NCBI RefSeq assembly: GCF_029714405.1
Contig: NZ_CP121650.1
Coordinates: 6,391,001 to 6,455,000, forward strand
Reading direction: 5' to 3'
Source of the DNA: Bradyrhizobium sp. CB82
GTDB taxonomy: Bacteria > Pseudomonadota > Alphaproteobacteria > Rhizobiales > Xanthobacteraceae
Length of the DNA stretch: 64,000 bases
The translations under genes were made by a program, and so were the position numbers. Positions 16,445-25,855 of this stretch are shown piece by piece; position 1 is the first letter of the stretch; each line of letters begins with the position of its first letter. Under the pieces are notes generated by a model. It saw nothing but the letters and a program-made list of their open reading frames with translations, was not told the DNA's origin and ran no database searches.

Positions 16445-17809
16445 TCATCTCTGCCCGACGCGCACCGAATCGCCTGCGGTTGCATCGGTCGGGCCTGTCC
16501 CTGATCGAACATCTGAACTGCCTAGCCTTCGGGGAGGGAGGGCAGGACCATCCTGGTATTGGAGGCTGACCTCCACGGCATCACCCGGCTGCAGCTCGGT
16601 ATCTTCGCTTGCGATGATCCGTTCCTGCCCCTTATCGCCCTTTCTGATGATGGCAATCTCCGTGTGGCTGCCGGCTCCTCGCACGAGTTGTGATCGAACC
16701 ATCGCAGTGTACTGAAGCTTCTCGCCAACGCTCTGCAGCTTTTCACGAATTTGATTGAGCCTTACGCTGGTATCTTGCAGCTCACGGAGCAGGTCGAGCC
16801 GCCGCTGGTCATCGAGCTTCGCCAGCTTTCTGACGAACTCGTCCTGCTGCTTCTTGACCTGCAGCAGCTGCGCAGAGGTTTGCAGCTTCCGGGTTGATGA
16901 CAGCAGCACCGCGCGACGCGCATCGGTAACGCGAGGGCTGATCAACGAACCTTTGCTGAACAGCTCGGTCGTCTTTTGCAGCTCTTCAACATCTGCCTGA
17001 AGACCCTCTTCATCCTTCTTCTGCTGCTCTGACAGCACGCGGACCTCGTCGTCTGCCTGTCGAATGCCGCGCTGCAAGTACGTTTTTTCCTGTTGATAAT
17101 CACTCTGCTTGGTCTTCAGATATTCTGTTTCTGCATTAACGATTTCCGAAATCGCCGATCGAGCTAAGGGCGCTTCCATCAGGGAGCCCGAACTGATCTG
17201 CTCCCCCTCTCCGAGCTCATTCTTGATGCGCCACATACGTGCCTGTTCTTTGGCGAATTCAGTCCAAAGCGATCCATACTCGCTTCTCAAGTCCGCAGAC
17301 TCGAGATACGGGTTGTTCATTCTGATACGCATGATGTCGTAGCCACCTGCCACAGCGACGAGTTGGCGTGCCGTCATGGACGGACGATAAGGATACTCGC
17401 CTGGCTTTGACACGTCTCCGTTTACGTAAATCGGCCGGTATTCTGCCACGGTCGTCGTGACCTCATCCGCGTCTATCACGATCGCAACCTCACGACCGTC
17501 AGGCGTCCTCTGACGAAGCACCTTGCTGACCAGCGCGGCCCCGATTTTGGCTCGGATCTGCGACAAAGGCAGACCGGCTACTGCAATCGTTCCGACCAGT
17601 GGCAACGAAACATTCCCGTCTATTTGGACGGCAGCACGATGCCTAAGTTCCGGCGCACCCGCCACTGCAACCTCCAGGGTATCTCCAACGCTTACTCGAT
17701 ATTCGGCCTTGGCTTGGGTGACGGAAACTGTCAGGCCAACGGCCACCAGGCCCCATCTGATGCAACGATTCAGGATGCTGCCGACGACATCGATATGGAA
17801 CGTGGTCAC
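16445..17809 (-). CDS. polysaccharide export protein, ExoF/Wza-like (OPX family)
   Basis: 454 residues. An N-terminal signal peptide (hydrophobic 18-30, probable cut after QAKA at 35) is followed by the polysaccharide export domain starting YRVSVGDTLEVAVAG, an SLBB-like domain (about 125-165, YVNGDVSKPGEYPYRP), a long coiled-coil (about 230-390) and a C-terminal beta part (ELQPGDAVEVSLQ). This is the domain order of rhizobial ExoF, a periplasmic/outer-membrane part of the Wzy-type export line. It is divergent from the initiating sugar transferase, sharing a 330-base promoter region. Confidence 0.87.
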   Translation of the reverse strand: MTTFHIDVVGSILNRCIRWGLVAVGLTVSVTQAKAEYRVSVGDTLEVAVAGAPELRHRAAVQIDGNVSLPLVGTIAVAGLPLSQIRAKIGAALVSKVLRQRTPDGREVAIVIDADEVTTTVAEYRPIYVNGDVSKPGEYPYRPSMTARQLVAVAGGYDIMRIRMNNPYLESADLRSEYGSLWTEFAKEQARMWRIKNELGEGEQISSGSLMEAPLARSAISEIVNAETEYLKTKQSDYQQEKTYLQRGIRQADDEVRVLSEQQKKDEEGLQADVEELQKTTELFSKGSLISPRVTDARRAVLLSSTRKLQTSAQLLQVKKQQDEFVRKLAKLDDQRRLDLLRELQDTSVRLNQIREKLQSVGEKLQYTAMVRSQLVRGAGSHTEIAIIRKGDKGQERIIASEDTELQPGDAVEVSLQYQDGPALPPRRLGSSDVRSGTGPTDATAGDSVRVGQR

Positions 17810-18138
17810 CAGATGAACTCCTTCAAATCTGCCCCCGCGAACACCAACACGTCAACATCCCTGACCTCCAAATGACGGTCCGGACGGCAGATCCGCTAGG
17901 CACGTGCTCGATTCTCTCATTTGCACTGGGTCGTTTCAGCGCCTTACCGATCATCAGGTCGCACACTCCGTCGCACCCGTCGGCATTCAAGCGGATTGCT
18001 GCTCGAACTTTAGTCCTGCACCGCCGCGGCTCAATGGACCATCGTAGTTACCTACATCGTAGCTACCCATTTATTGCCTTTCTCATCCACAGATTGGGAA
18101 TGTACTGATTCAGCCGAAGCGATGGGTGGCTGAGTGCT
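17810..18138. other. divergent promoter region of the export and sugar transferase genes
   Basis: About 330 bases between the two core genes, without a gene. It holds a 13-bp direct repeat at 18040-18067. No clear terminator is seen. It probably contains promoters firing in both directions and is a natural site for control of the whole polysaccharide cluster. Confidence 0.45.
18040..18067. promoter_or_regulatory. 13-bp direct repeat, candidate operator
   Basis: CATCGTAGTTACC (18040-18052) and CATCGTAGCTACC (18055-18067) differ at one base and are spaced 15 bases start to start. The second contains the palindrome GTAGCTAC. The pair lies 72-99 bases upstream of the sugar transferase start. Repeats of this spacing are typical of regulator binding sites, but no specific protein can be named. 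Confidence 0.45.
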
Positions 18139-19635
18139 ATGAATCATGCGTCCTTTACCAATTTGCCGGCCTCTACCACGCTCCCGGCACATTCGGTCGA
18201 CGGTTGCACGGCAGTCCCAGCAGGCGTCGGTAGGAACCGATCGGCCGCCCTGTTCGTATTGGCCGCAGCCACTGAATTCCTGCTGGTAGCAATTGCGGCC
18301 TTTTTCGCCGCCATCCTCTACCATTGGTTGATCTTTCAGGACCTACCGGATCTCGCCAAATATGTCGCGGAATCACTTCTGATCGCCACGTTGGAGCTGA
18401 TCGTTTCCGTAGGGCTCGGGCAATATTCCCGGATCCAGACGCAGCTCCGCCATGTGTACCTATGGGGCGGTGTTACGGCCGTTCTCCTCGCATTCTCTCT
18501 CTTCCTGTCGGCGACATTCCTTCTGGAAATCTCAGAAGACTATTCGCGCGCTATCGTCATGGTCCAAGTTGCGAGCGCCGTTCTCGCGGTGATCTGCGCA
18601 CGGACACTATGGCTCTCGTTCCTACTACCTGCCCTCTCGTCGGGTCAGATCGATACCAGGCGCGTGATCCTCGTTGGAGAACCGGATCACTGCCTGCATT
18701 TTTCCGCTCGGACAATGGCTAGCGGGATTCGGACCATTCGCTCATTCGACTTTCCCACCGTTCGCGCTCGCTCCTCAGCGCAGATGCGGCCTGGTGCTGT
18801 CCAAATGCTGCCTGATGCCCGTCGACTGGTCGCGGATTGCCGCCCGCTCCGAGCCGACGACATCGTCATCTTGACCTCGCAACAAGATGTTTCGTCGGCT
18901 CTCACACTTGCGAGCGCCCTGTCAGACCTTCCGGTTGACGTCCACGTCGTCCCCGTCGGATTGATCGATTTGATGTCCAAGTCGCGGATTGCCCAGTTCG
19001 GCAACATGGTGACGATGCGGATCTTCCAGTCCGCCCTTACTCCTTTTCAGCGAGCAATCAAGCGAGCATTCGACATCGCCGCTGCAGTCGCCGGCCTCAT
19101 CGTAGTCAGCCCCCTTTTCGTCATCGTGCCGATTGCAATCAAGCTCGACTCCAGCGGGCCCGTGCTATTTCGCCAGAAACGGCATGGCTACAACAACGAG
19201 CCAATCCGTGTGTTGAAATTCCGCACGATGACTGTGATGGAGGATGGCGACAATTTCAGTCCCGTCACCAGACACGATCCACGCGTGACCCGTTTGGGAC
19301 ACTTCTTGCGTCACACCAATATCGACGAACTTCCGCAGTTGTTCAATGTGCTGATCGGGGACATGTCGATCGTCGGGCCCCGCCCACATGCAACCGCGCA
19401 AAACGAGGTGTTCGCCGAGCTGATTTCGTCGTTTTCCCGTCGCCACAATGTGAAGCCCGGCATTACCGGTTGGGCTCAGGTCAACGGGTACCGCGGTGAC
19501 ACCGACACTCTCGAGAAGATGCAGCGTCGCGTGGAGCACGACCTGTACTACATCGACAACTGGTCCCTCCTTCTGGATCTCAAAATCATGATCATGACCC
19601 TGTTCTCCAGAAAGGTGTACTGGAATGCTTATTGA
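18139..19635 (+). CDS. undecaprenyl-phosphate sugar phosphotransferase (ExoY/WcaJ type)
   Basis: 498 residues. N-terminal membrane segments (about 35-60, 65-85, 100-120, 135-155) and a CoA-binding-like middle are followed by the bacterial sugar transferase domain from about 300: KRAFDIAAAVAGLIVVSPL (membrane hairpin), LKFRTM, the catalytic DELPQLFNV and VGPRP, and PGITGWAQVNG. It starts the repeat unit by moving a sugar phosphate from UDP-sugar (glucose or galactose) to the lipid carrier at the inner membrane. It is the first gene of the plus-strand polysaccharide operon. Confidence 0.92.
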   Translation: MNHASFTNLPASTTLPAHSVDGCTAVPAGVGRNRSAALFVLAAATEFLLVAIAAFFAAILYHWLIFQDLPDLAKYVAESLLIATLELIVSVGLGQYSRIQTQLRHVYLWGGVTAVLLAFSLFLSATFLLEISEDYSRAIVMVQVASAVLAVICARTLWLSFLLPALSSGQIDTRRVILVGEPDHCLHFSARTMASGIRTIRSFDFPTVRARSSAQMRPGAVQMLPDARRLVADCRPLRADDIVILTSQQDVSSALTLASALSDLPVDVHVVPVGLIDLMSKSRIAQFGNMVTMRIFQSALTPFQRAIKRAFDIAAAVAGLIVVSPLFVIVPIAIKLDSSGPVLFRQKRHGYNNEPIRVLKFRTMTVMEDGDNFSPVTRHDPRVTRLGHFLRHTNIDELPQLFNVLIGDMSIVGPRPHATAQNEVFAELISSFSRRHNVKPGITGWAQVNGYRGDTDTLEKMQRRVEHDLYYIDNWSLLLDLKIMIMTLFSRKVYWNAY

Positions 19636-19789
19636 CGCCCTTCTTTCTGCTGCACCTCCGGCTAACCGGCGTCGAACTCGTAAATCGCGGAACGTCATCG
19701 AACCTGGGCATCAGTCACCCCACGGGACGCTCCGTATGATCTCACGTACGAAGCCTCGGACTCGCAACCATTAACGCTGGTACCAGAAC

Positions 19790-21739
19790 ATGCTCCAGAC
19801 TCCCAAGCGAATAGAGACTTCGATAAATCAAGACGCAATGGCGCCTGACCATCGTCTGCCGGTCGTGTCTGTGGCTGACGTTGCGGATTTCTTATGGCGG
19901 CGCGTCTCGATCATTTCGTTGACGTGTTTGGCAATGTGGGGGATCGCCGTCCTCTACCTTATTGTTGCGACACCGAAGTTCACGGCCGAAGCGGATCTCG
20001 TCATCGAGTCGAAAGCGCCGCTTGGAGACACCGCGTCGGTCTCAACGATCGTGGAAAGTCAGATCGGCATCATAAAATCCGAAAGTATCGCTCGCGACGT
20101 CATACGCAAACTTGATCTAGCAAAGGACCCCGAATTCGCCGGACAAATTGGTATCCGCAACTCGATAGCCAGATTGCTCGGTTGGCGCAAACCGGAAACG
20201 GAAGCAATCGCGATACGCTATGCACTTGAGGTTTTCCAGCGCAAGCTTTCGGTCAAGCGCGTCGGCCTCACATACCTCGTCGAGGTTAGCTTCGAGTCCA
20301 TCGACGCTGAGCGAGCGGCGCAGATCTTAAACACCGTAGCGGAAACATATATCGGGCGTCAAATGGACGCGAAATACAAGTCCACTTTCCGCGATGAGAC
20401 ATGGATCAAGGATCGATTGAACGAATTGACCAATCAGGCATCATCTGCCCAAAAGGCATTGGAGGATTATTATAAGAACAGGAAGGACATGGCGGACTCT
20501 GCGGATGCCGTCGATCCAGGTGCGGCGAGATCGCAATCGACGACGCGGAGGCAAGGTGAGCTTCGCGAATTGGTCGCCGCCGCGGAGCAATCCACGAGCG
20601 CTCTTGATAATTTTCGTCACGCTCTGCGTCAAATGGACGCCGTACAACAACAATCCTTGCCGGTGTTCGAGGCACGTCTAATTACCGAGGCCCTGCCTCC
20701 CTTAAGGGCCAGTTCTCCAAAAGGCCTAGTCGTGCTTGGAATATCGACCGTGGCAGGCTTGTTTCTCGGCATCGCTATCGGGATCCTGCGCGATCTCTCG
20801 TATCGGGGCATCCGTACCAGCGGCCAGGTCTGGAGAGAGCTTCAAGTACCGTGCATTGCAGTTGTTCCAAAGGTCAAGCCCCAGGCCGCCTGGAGAAAGC
20901 TGACAACGGTTCTCTCGGACCTTGCTGAGAAGCGTCCGGTGAATTTGGGCAGCCTCCACAGCCAAATCAGCTCGATGCGAATTGGCCCGCAGTCCGTTGT
21001 CACGCCAGCGCTGGATGCCGAGCGCCGGGCAAAGCGCGCTTTGTCCAGCCCACCGTCACCGAGCCGTCCGAAATCGCGCAGCATCGTACGTGCCGAGAGT
21101 CCAATTTGGACAATTACGGATGCACCTGAGTCTCGATTCACCGAGTCGTTTCTCGAGATCAAGTTAGCCATCGATTCGACCAACCGAAGCGGCAAGAGAA
21201 AGCAGGTGATTGGCATCACCTCGACACAAGCCGCCGCGGGAACGTCCACCGTTGCAGCGGCCTTGGCACTGCTTCTGGCACATGCGGGATCTCGCGTTGT
21301 TCTGGTCGACTGCAATTTGCGAAATCGATCACTCTCGACCGCACTAGCTCCGACGGCCACATTTGGCATTTTGGATGTCATGGCAGGGGCGGCTTCTGTG
21401 TCTGAAACGACCTGGACTGACGCGGCGTCGCAGCTGGTCTTTCTACCAGTTGGCAATGACTCTCGAACACCTTACGCAAGCGACATTCTGGGATCGGAGA
21501 AGCTCGATCGATTGCTTCAGTCTCTTCGTGAGACCTACGAATACGTTATTGTCGATCTGCCGCCCCTCGCGCCGTTTGCAGACGTTCGCGCCGCAGCGCA
21601 TCTGTTGGATTCGTTCATCCTTGTTGTCGAGTGGGGGCGTACGAAAGTGAGCGTCGTCGCGCGTGCGCTAGAAGCGTGTAACAGCATGGATGACCTCATG
21701 CTCGGCATTACGCTGAACAAGGCAGACTTGAATTACTGA
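19790..21739 (+). CDS. ExoP/Wzc-like polysaccharide co-polymerase with altered kinase site
   Basis: 649 residues. It has a Wzz domain with a first membrane segment at about 40-62, a periplasmic coiled coil, a second segment at about 316-336, then a cytoplasmic P-loop tyrosine kinase-like domain (about 450-645). The Walker A motif reads ITSTQAAAGTST, with T485 where the ATP-binding lysine should be. Walker A' (VVLVDCNLRN) and Walker B (YVIVDLPPL, D589) remain. The usual tyrosine-rich tail is missing; only one tyrosine ends the protein. It should still set chain length and bridge polymerase and exporter, but kinase activity is doubtful. Confidence 0.9.
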   Translation: MLQTPKRIETSINQDAMAPDHRLPVVSVADVADFLWRRVSIISLTCLAMWGIAVLYLIVATPKFTAEADLVIESKAPLGDTASVSTIVESQIGIIKSESIARDVIRKLDLAKDPEFAGQIGIRNSIARLLGWRKPETEAIAIRYALEVFQRKLSVKRVGLTYLVEVSFESIDAERAAQILNTVAETYIGRQMDAKYKSTFRDETWIKDRLNELTNQASSAQKALEDYYKNRKDMADSADAVDPGAARSQSTTRRQGELRELVAAAEQSTSALDNFRHALRQMDAVQQQSLPVFEARLITEALPPLRASSPKGLVVLGISTVAGLFLGIAIGILRDLSYRGIRTSGQVWRELQVPCIAVVPKVKPQAAWRKLTTVLSDLAEKRPVNLGSLHSQISSMRIGPQSVVTPALDAERRAKRALSSPPSPSRPKSRSIVRAESPIWTITDAPESRFTESFLEIKLAIDSTNRSGKRKQVIGITSTQAAAGTSTVAAALALLLAHAGSRVVLVDCNLRNRSLSTALAPTATFGILDVMAGAASVSETTWTDAASQLVFLPVGNDSRTPYASDILGSEKLDRLLQSLRETYEYVIVDLPPLAPFADVRAAAHLLDSFILVVEWGRTKVSVVARALEACNSMDDLMLGITLNKADLNY

Positions 21740-21873
21740 GAGGACCCGAGCACCGGTGCGCGCGTCTCACGCGTGGTGGATAGAAGAGACCCGGACCTGT
21801 TCCAGGCGAGCGTGTCGCGGAGCTTCGCGCGGCCCTCCACTTCGACCAACACCGGCCTACATGGTATCCATTC

Positions 21874-23394
21874 ATGGACGCAAATCGACTGAACGGGAAG
21901 ACTCCCTGGCGCCATTTTGCACAAGGCACGCCTTTCTACGCCTTGGCGATGATTTACAACCAGGTGCTGAGCTTCACTGTCGGCATATTAGTCGCACGAT
22001 TCATTGGCGCCTCCCAGTACGGCGTGGTCAGTGTGGCCCGCAATATTTTTGATGTTCTTGGAATTGTCAGCCCTCTGGGCCTCGATCTCGCATTGCAACG
22101 ACATCTGGGATCTGGACCGCATTCGACCCGATTAGCACAACTAACGGGCTTTCGTTCGGCTGCTTTCGTGCTCGGGATCGCTCCGGCTGTATTGGCTGCA
22201 CTGGGGTTGGGCACCTATGTCGAGCAATCTATCTACCGCTATCCCGAGTTCGCCAACATCTTGCTCGTAACGCTCATTGCTCTCCCATTTGCCACGGACC
22301 TGGCTGTGCTGGGCGGCGCATATCGTGGAGTTTTGAAGCCAGATCCCAGCATTCTGGCAAGCTATGTTCTGCAGCCGACGTTCAGGGCTCTGGTGATGAT
22401 AGCGCTGTTTGTCCTTGGCTGGCGTTTGTGGGCGGTGGTGGTGGGCACATCTGTCTCATACGTCTTGTCATGGATTATGTTGGCGGTACGAGCCCGGAGA
22501 GAGCTGGCACCTGCGAATTCAACCGGGGGGTTTGACTTGGCCGACGGGTTGTCCGTTCTGCGCTACTCTCCCAGTCTGGCCGCATCGCTCGTTTTCACAA
22601 CGTATATCCGTTCGACCGACTCGCTCTTCCTCGGCCACTTCGGATCGGCGGCGGACGTTGGGCAGTACGGCGCCGTGGTCATGGTGGCGCAACTCATTGG
22701 CCTTCTGGGATTGGCCGTCGGGCAGACCCTGGGTGCTCGCATTGCTCTGTGTTATCGAAACAACGACGTCGCCGGAATGGAGATGCTCCTGGCAGAAAAC
22801 CTCCGCTTGACGACATTGTTTTCGGCGCCGGTATTTGCCGCGATTGTCTTCTGGGGTGATCGTATCGACCTCGTGCTTGGACCGACGTTCGCGGTGGATG
22901 CGTCGGTCGTGTCGATCGTCGCCGCCAGAATGCTTGTGCAGACGATGTTCGGGTGCAGCGGTTTTGCCCTTTCGATGACCGGCCTGCACCTACGGGAGAC
23001 GGGACTTTTGGGGATTGGATTGCTGGTCTCGGTTGTTCTGTGTTTTGCGCTGATTCCCAGCCATGGACAGATTGGGGCAGCGGTGGCCGGCTTCATTTCA
23101 TTGTTGATGATTAATGTGACCAGGTACGCAATCGTAAGGTCCGTGTTTGGTATCAAGACCGTCAAGCTGGCTGCAATAAAGCCAGTCGTATGGGCCGTCG
23201 CCGTCGCGGGTGCGACGGATCTGTTGCTGCGACCGTTCGATGACCGAACGGTGTTGTTCACCCTCTTCGAGGGCGTGATTTTCGCGATCAGCTTCGCCGT
23301 GTCGGCTTGGTTTATGCTGGTTACTTCTCAAGACCGCGAGATGGTCGCCAGGCTATTCATGCCGCGGCTTTCCATTGCGGGAGCGGATGAATGA
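21874..23394 (+). CDS. polysaccharide flippase (Wzx/oligosaccharide flippase family)
   Basis: 506 residues of polytopic membrane protein with about 12-14 hydrophobic segments spread over its length and the family's N-terminal glycine-rich entry (ARFIGASQYGVVSVARN). It would turn the lipid-linked repeat unit across the inner membrane. It lies between the co-polymerase and the glycosyltransferases, and its stop overlaps the next start (ATGA, 23391). Family membership is by topology and N-terminal pattern. Confidence 0.87.
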   Translation: MDANRLNGKTPWRHFAQGTPFYALAMIYNQVLSFTVGILVARFIGASQYGVVSVARNIFDVLGIVSPLGLDLALQRHLGSGPHSTRLAQLTGFRSAAFVLGIAPAVLAALGLGTYVEQSIYRYPEFANILLVTLIALPFATDLAVLGGAYRGVLKPDPSILASYVLQPTFRALVMIALFVLGWRLWAVVVGTSVSYVLSWIMLAVRARRELAPANSTGGFDLADGLSVLRYSPSLAASLVFTTYIRSTDSLFLGHFGSAADVGQYGAVVMVAQLIGLLGLAVGQTLGARIALCYRNNDVAGMEMLLAENLRLTTLFSAPVFAAIVFWGDRIDLVLGPTFAVDASVVSIVAARMLVQTMFGCSGFALSMTGLHLRETGLLGIGLLVSVVLCFALIPSHGQIGAAVAGFISLLMINVTRYAIVRSVFGIKTVKLAAIKPVVWAVAVAGATDLLLRPFDDRTVLFTLFEGVIFAISFAVSAWFMLVTSQDREMVARLFMPRLSIAGADE

Positions 23395-24593
23395 GAGTGA
23401 TGTCCCGTTGCATGCCGGCGAATACCCGCGGCGCCATGATCTCGGTACGGAGTGCGTGGCACAAAATCTTTTCCATCCTGGAGCCTTCCAATGCGGACTC
23501 CAGTGTGCGCGCCGATGACACTCATCGGTCGCCCGTTCAAGAGCAGACAGCTGGTTTACGCGCTGGACAGTCTCCGGCTCCAGGCACGCCATCTCGAGAT
23601 GGGCTCGTGTCTCGCATGAACGTGACAGGTGGGAAGGTTGCTGTGGTCGCGATCGGGCGCAACGAGGGCGATCGTTTGGCGCAATGCCTAGGGTCGGTGA
23701 TGGCGATCGGGACGCCGGCGGTATACGTGGATTCGGGATCCACCGACAGTTCGGTGGCGTTGGCGCGGGGCGCCGGTATTGATGTGGTGGAACTCGACGG
23801 CCGAATTCCCTTTACGGCTGCGCGCGCTCGCAACGAGGGGTTCGAACACTTGCGCCAGTTGGCGCCCGATCTCTCCTACATACAGTTTGTCGACGGTGAC
23901 TGCGAAATTGTCGCGGGCTGGATCGAGAAAGCGGTAGCTTTCCTCGATTCGCACCGTGACGTGGCAGTCGTCTGTGGTCGACTGCGCGAACGTTATCCGG
24001 AGCGATCGATTTACAACAGAGTATGCGACATCGAATGGGACAGACCGGTGGGAGAGACTCATGCCTGCGGGGGCAACGCTTTGATGCGCGTTGACGCCTT
24101 CGAGAGGGCAGGCAGGTATCGGGCAGATTTGACTTCGGGCGAAGAACCGGAGCTGTGCAAGCGGCTACGCGCCACCGGATGGCGCGTATGGCGGCTGGAT
24201 GCCGAAATGGCGTTGCATGATGCAGCCATGATGCGCTTTGGCCAGTGGTGGTGGCGGGCGGTGCGGACTGGCTACGGCTTCGCGCAACACGCTTATCTGT
24301 TCAGAACCCCATCCCAGCGCTGGGGATGCCTCCGAGCGTGGTTGTGGGGTGTATGGCTTCCCCTAGCCTGCCTGGCGTTCGGAGTGGTGCTGGGCCCCTG
24401 GGGCTGGGCCTCCTGGCTCATCTACCCTCTGAGGTGGCTGCGCCAGACGTTACGCACCCCCGGACCGCTGAGCAGGCGCTCATTGTCGGCGCTGTTCCAG
24501 CTGGTGTCCGCTTTCCCCGAGAGTTGGGGGCAGGTCAAGTTCATGCATGAGCGCTTCCTAGGCCGCCAGGCGCGCCTCATCGAATACAAATGA
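23391..24593 (+). CDS. family 2 glycosyltransferase
   Basis: 400 residues as written; the GT-A domain starts at about residue 80 (KVAVVAIGRNEGDRLAQCL), with YVDSGSTDSS and the metal-binding FVDGDCEI. Met 76 (base 23616) is a plausible shorter start, because the first 75 residues look unordered; the ATGA overlap with the flippase favours 23391. C-terminal hydrophobic segments (about 320-345) suggest membrane contact. It adds a sugar to the lipid-linked repeat unit from the cytoplasmic side. The sugar is unknown. Confidence 0.87.
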   Translation: MRVMSRCMPANTRGAMISVRSAWHKIFSILEPSNADSSVRADDTHRSPVQEQTAGLRAGQSPAPGTPSRDGLVSRMNVTGGKVAVVAIGRNEGDRLAQCLGSVMAIGTPAVYVDSGSTDSSVALARGAGIDVVELDGRIPFTAARARNEGFEHLRQLAPDLSYIQFVDGDCEIVAGWIEKAVAFLDSHRDVAVVCGRLRERYPERSIYNRVCDIEWDRPVGETHACGGNALMRVDAFERAGRYRADLTSGEEPELCKRLRATGWRVWRLDAEMALHDAAMMRFGQWWWRAVRTGYGFAQHAYLFRTPSQRWGCLRAWLWGVWLPLACLAFGVVLGPWGWASWLIYPLRWLRQTLRTPGPLSRRSLSALFQLVSAFPESWGQVKFMHERFLGRQARLIEYK

Positions 24594-24600
24594 CATCGTC

Positions 24601-25845
24601 ATGCACACCGCCGTATTCAGTCCTTCAGGCACCACCTCAGCTCAGCTAATGGCATCGAGCTCACTGCAGCTCGGAGATACTGAGCTGGTCACGGACGGGA
24701 GCAATGGCATTGCACCGCGTGATAGTGGCAGGCAGGACGATAGACCTATGCGGATCATGTTCATGATCAATGGTCTGGTCCCGGGGGGCGCCGAACTCCA
24801 TACCTTGCAACTTGCGAATTCACTGGCGACCCATGGACACGTCTGCACGATGGTGAGCCTCACAGGCGGCGACCCGACGCTGCTTCGCCAAAACCCCGCC
24901 GAAATCTGCCATGGAAATCGGATTTACGACATTGGCACGCTGTTGAACGTCACACGCCTGATCCGAGCCCACAGTCCGCAGCTAATGGTCGCGATCGACG
25001 AGAGGCCGCTGCTTTTTGCGACCGTTTCACGGCATCTGGCGAAGTCAAATGCCAAACTCGTAGCAATACTCCACAAGGCGTACCTGCGGACAATTAGGGA
25101 GCGCGTATTCGATCCCATCTATCGCTATGTCGCCGCCCGTGCGGACGCATTGGTCTATGTTTCCCAAAACCAACGCAAGCTCTGGGAAGATCGAGGATTT
25201 ACCCCTCCCCGTTCAATCGTCATTCGCAATGGTGTGGACCAGCGTCGGTTCTCCCCTCGTTCAGTCATTGAATGGAGAGATCGGACCCGCTCGCTGCTGG
25301 GATTTACACCAGACGATTATGTGATCGGCATGTGCGCTCGCTTTAGTCCTGAGAAAAATCATTGTCAGCTGATCGACGCCATGCAGGTCCTCCGAACTCA
25401 AGGACGTCAGGTGAAAGCGCTGCTCGTGGGGAGTGGCCCTACGCAAGCGACCGTTGCGCAGTATGCCAGAGAAAGCGGACTGTCGGAGCATATCGTCTTT
25501 GCTGGACACCAGCTCGATGTGTGCCCCTACACAAGCGCGTTTGACGTTGGCGTCCTCTGTAGTCTCTACGAAGCGGCACCGCTTTCCGTATTGGAAATGA
25601 TGGCGATGGGCCTGCCAGTCGTTGTCAGCAACGTCGGCGGCCTCCCCGAAATCGTACGCCCTGGAGAGACCGGATTCCTGTTCCCGGTTGGAGATACGGT
25701 GGCCCTGGTGAACTCAATCGAGATGATGAGCGACCCGCTCAAGCGAGAATCGTTCGGCCGTGCAGCGTCAAAATTGGTCACCGCGAATTTTGGCGTCGAC
25801 CGCATGCTCGAAAGTTACAGCACTTTTTTGAGTGGGCTATTGTGA
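24601..25845 (+). CDS. family 4 glycosyltransferase
   Basis: 414 residues as written. The GT-B fold starts at MRIMFMINGLVPGGAELHTL (Met 50, base 24748), which is the more likely true start because the preceding 49 residues are low-complexity and AGGA lies 10 bases before it. The C-terminal nucleotide-sugar site shows SLYEAAPLSVLEMMAMGLPVV with the EX7E-type pattern, then NVGGLPEIV. It is a retaining transferase working on the repeat unit in the cytoplasm, 7 bases after the previous transferase gene. Confidence 0.88.
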   Translation: MHTAVFSPSGTTSAQLMASSSLQLGDTELVTDGSNGIAPRDSGRQDDRPMRIMFMINGLVPGGAELHTLQLANSLATHGHVCTMVSLTGGDPTLLRQNPAEICHGNRIYDIGTLLNVTRLIRAHSPQLMVAIDERPLLFATVSRHLAKSNAKLVAILHKAYLRTIRERVFDPIYRYVAARADALVYVSQNQRKLWEDRGFTPPRSIVIRNGVDQRRFSPRSVIEWRDRTRSLLGFTPDDYVIGMCARFSPEKNHCQLIDAMQVLRTQGRQVKALLVGSGPTQATVAQYARESGLSEHIVFAGHQLDVCPYTSAFDVGVLCSLYEAAPLSVLEMMAMGLPVVVSNVGGLPEIVRPGETGFLFPVGDTVALVNSIEMMSDPLKRESFGRAASKLVTANFGVDRMLESYSTFLSGLL

Positions 25846-25855
25846 GAACAGCACC

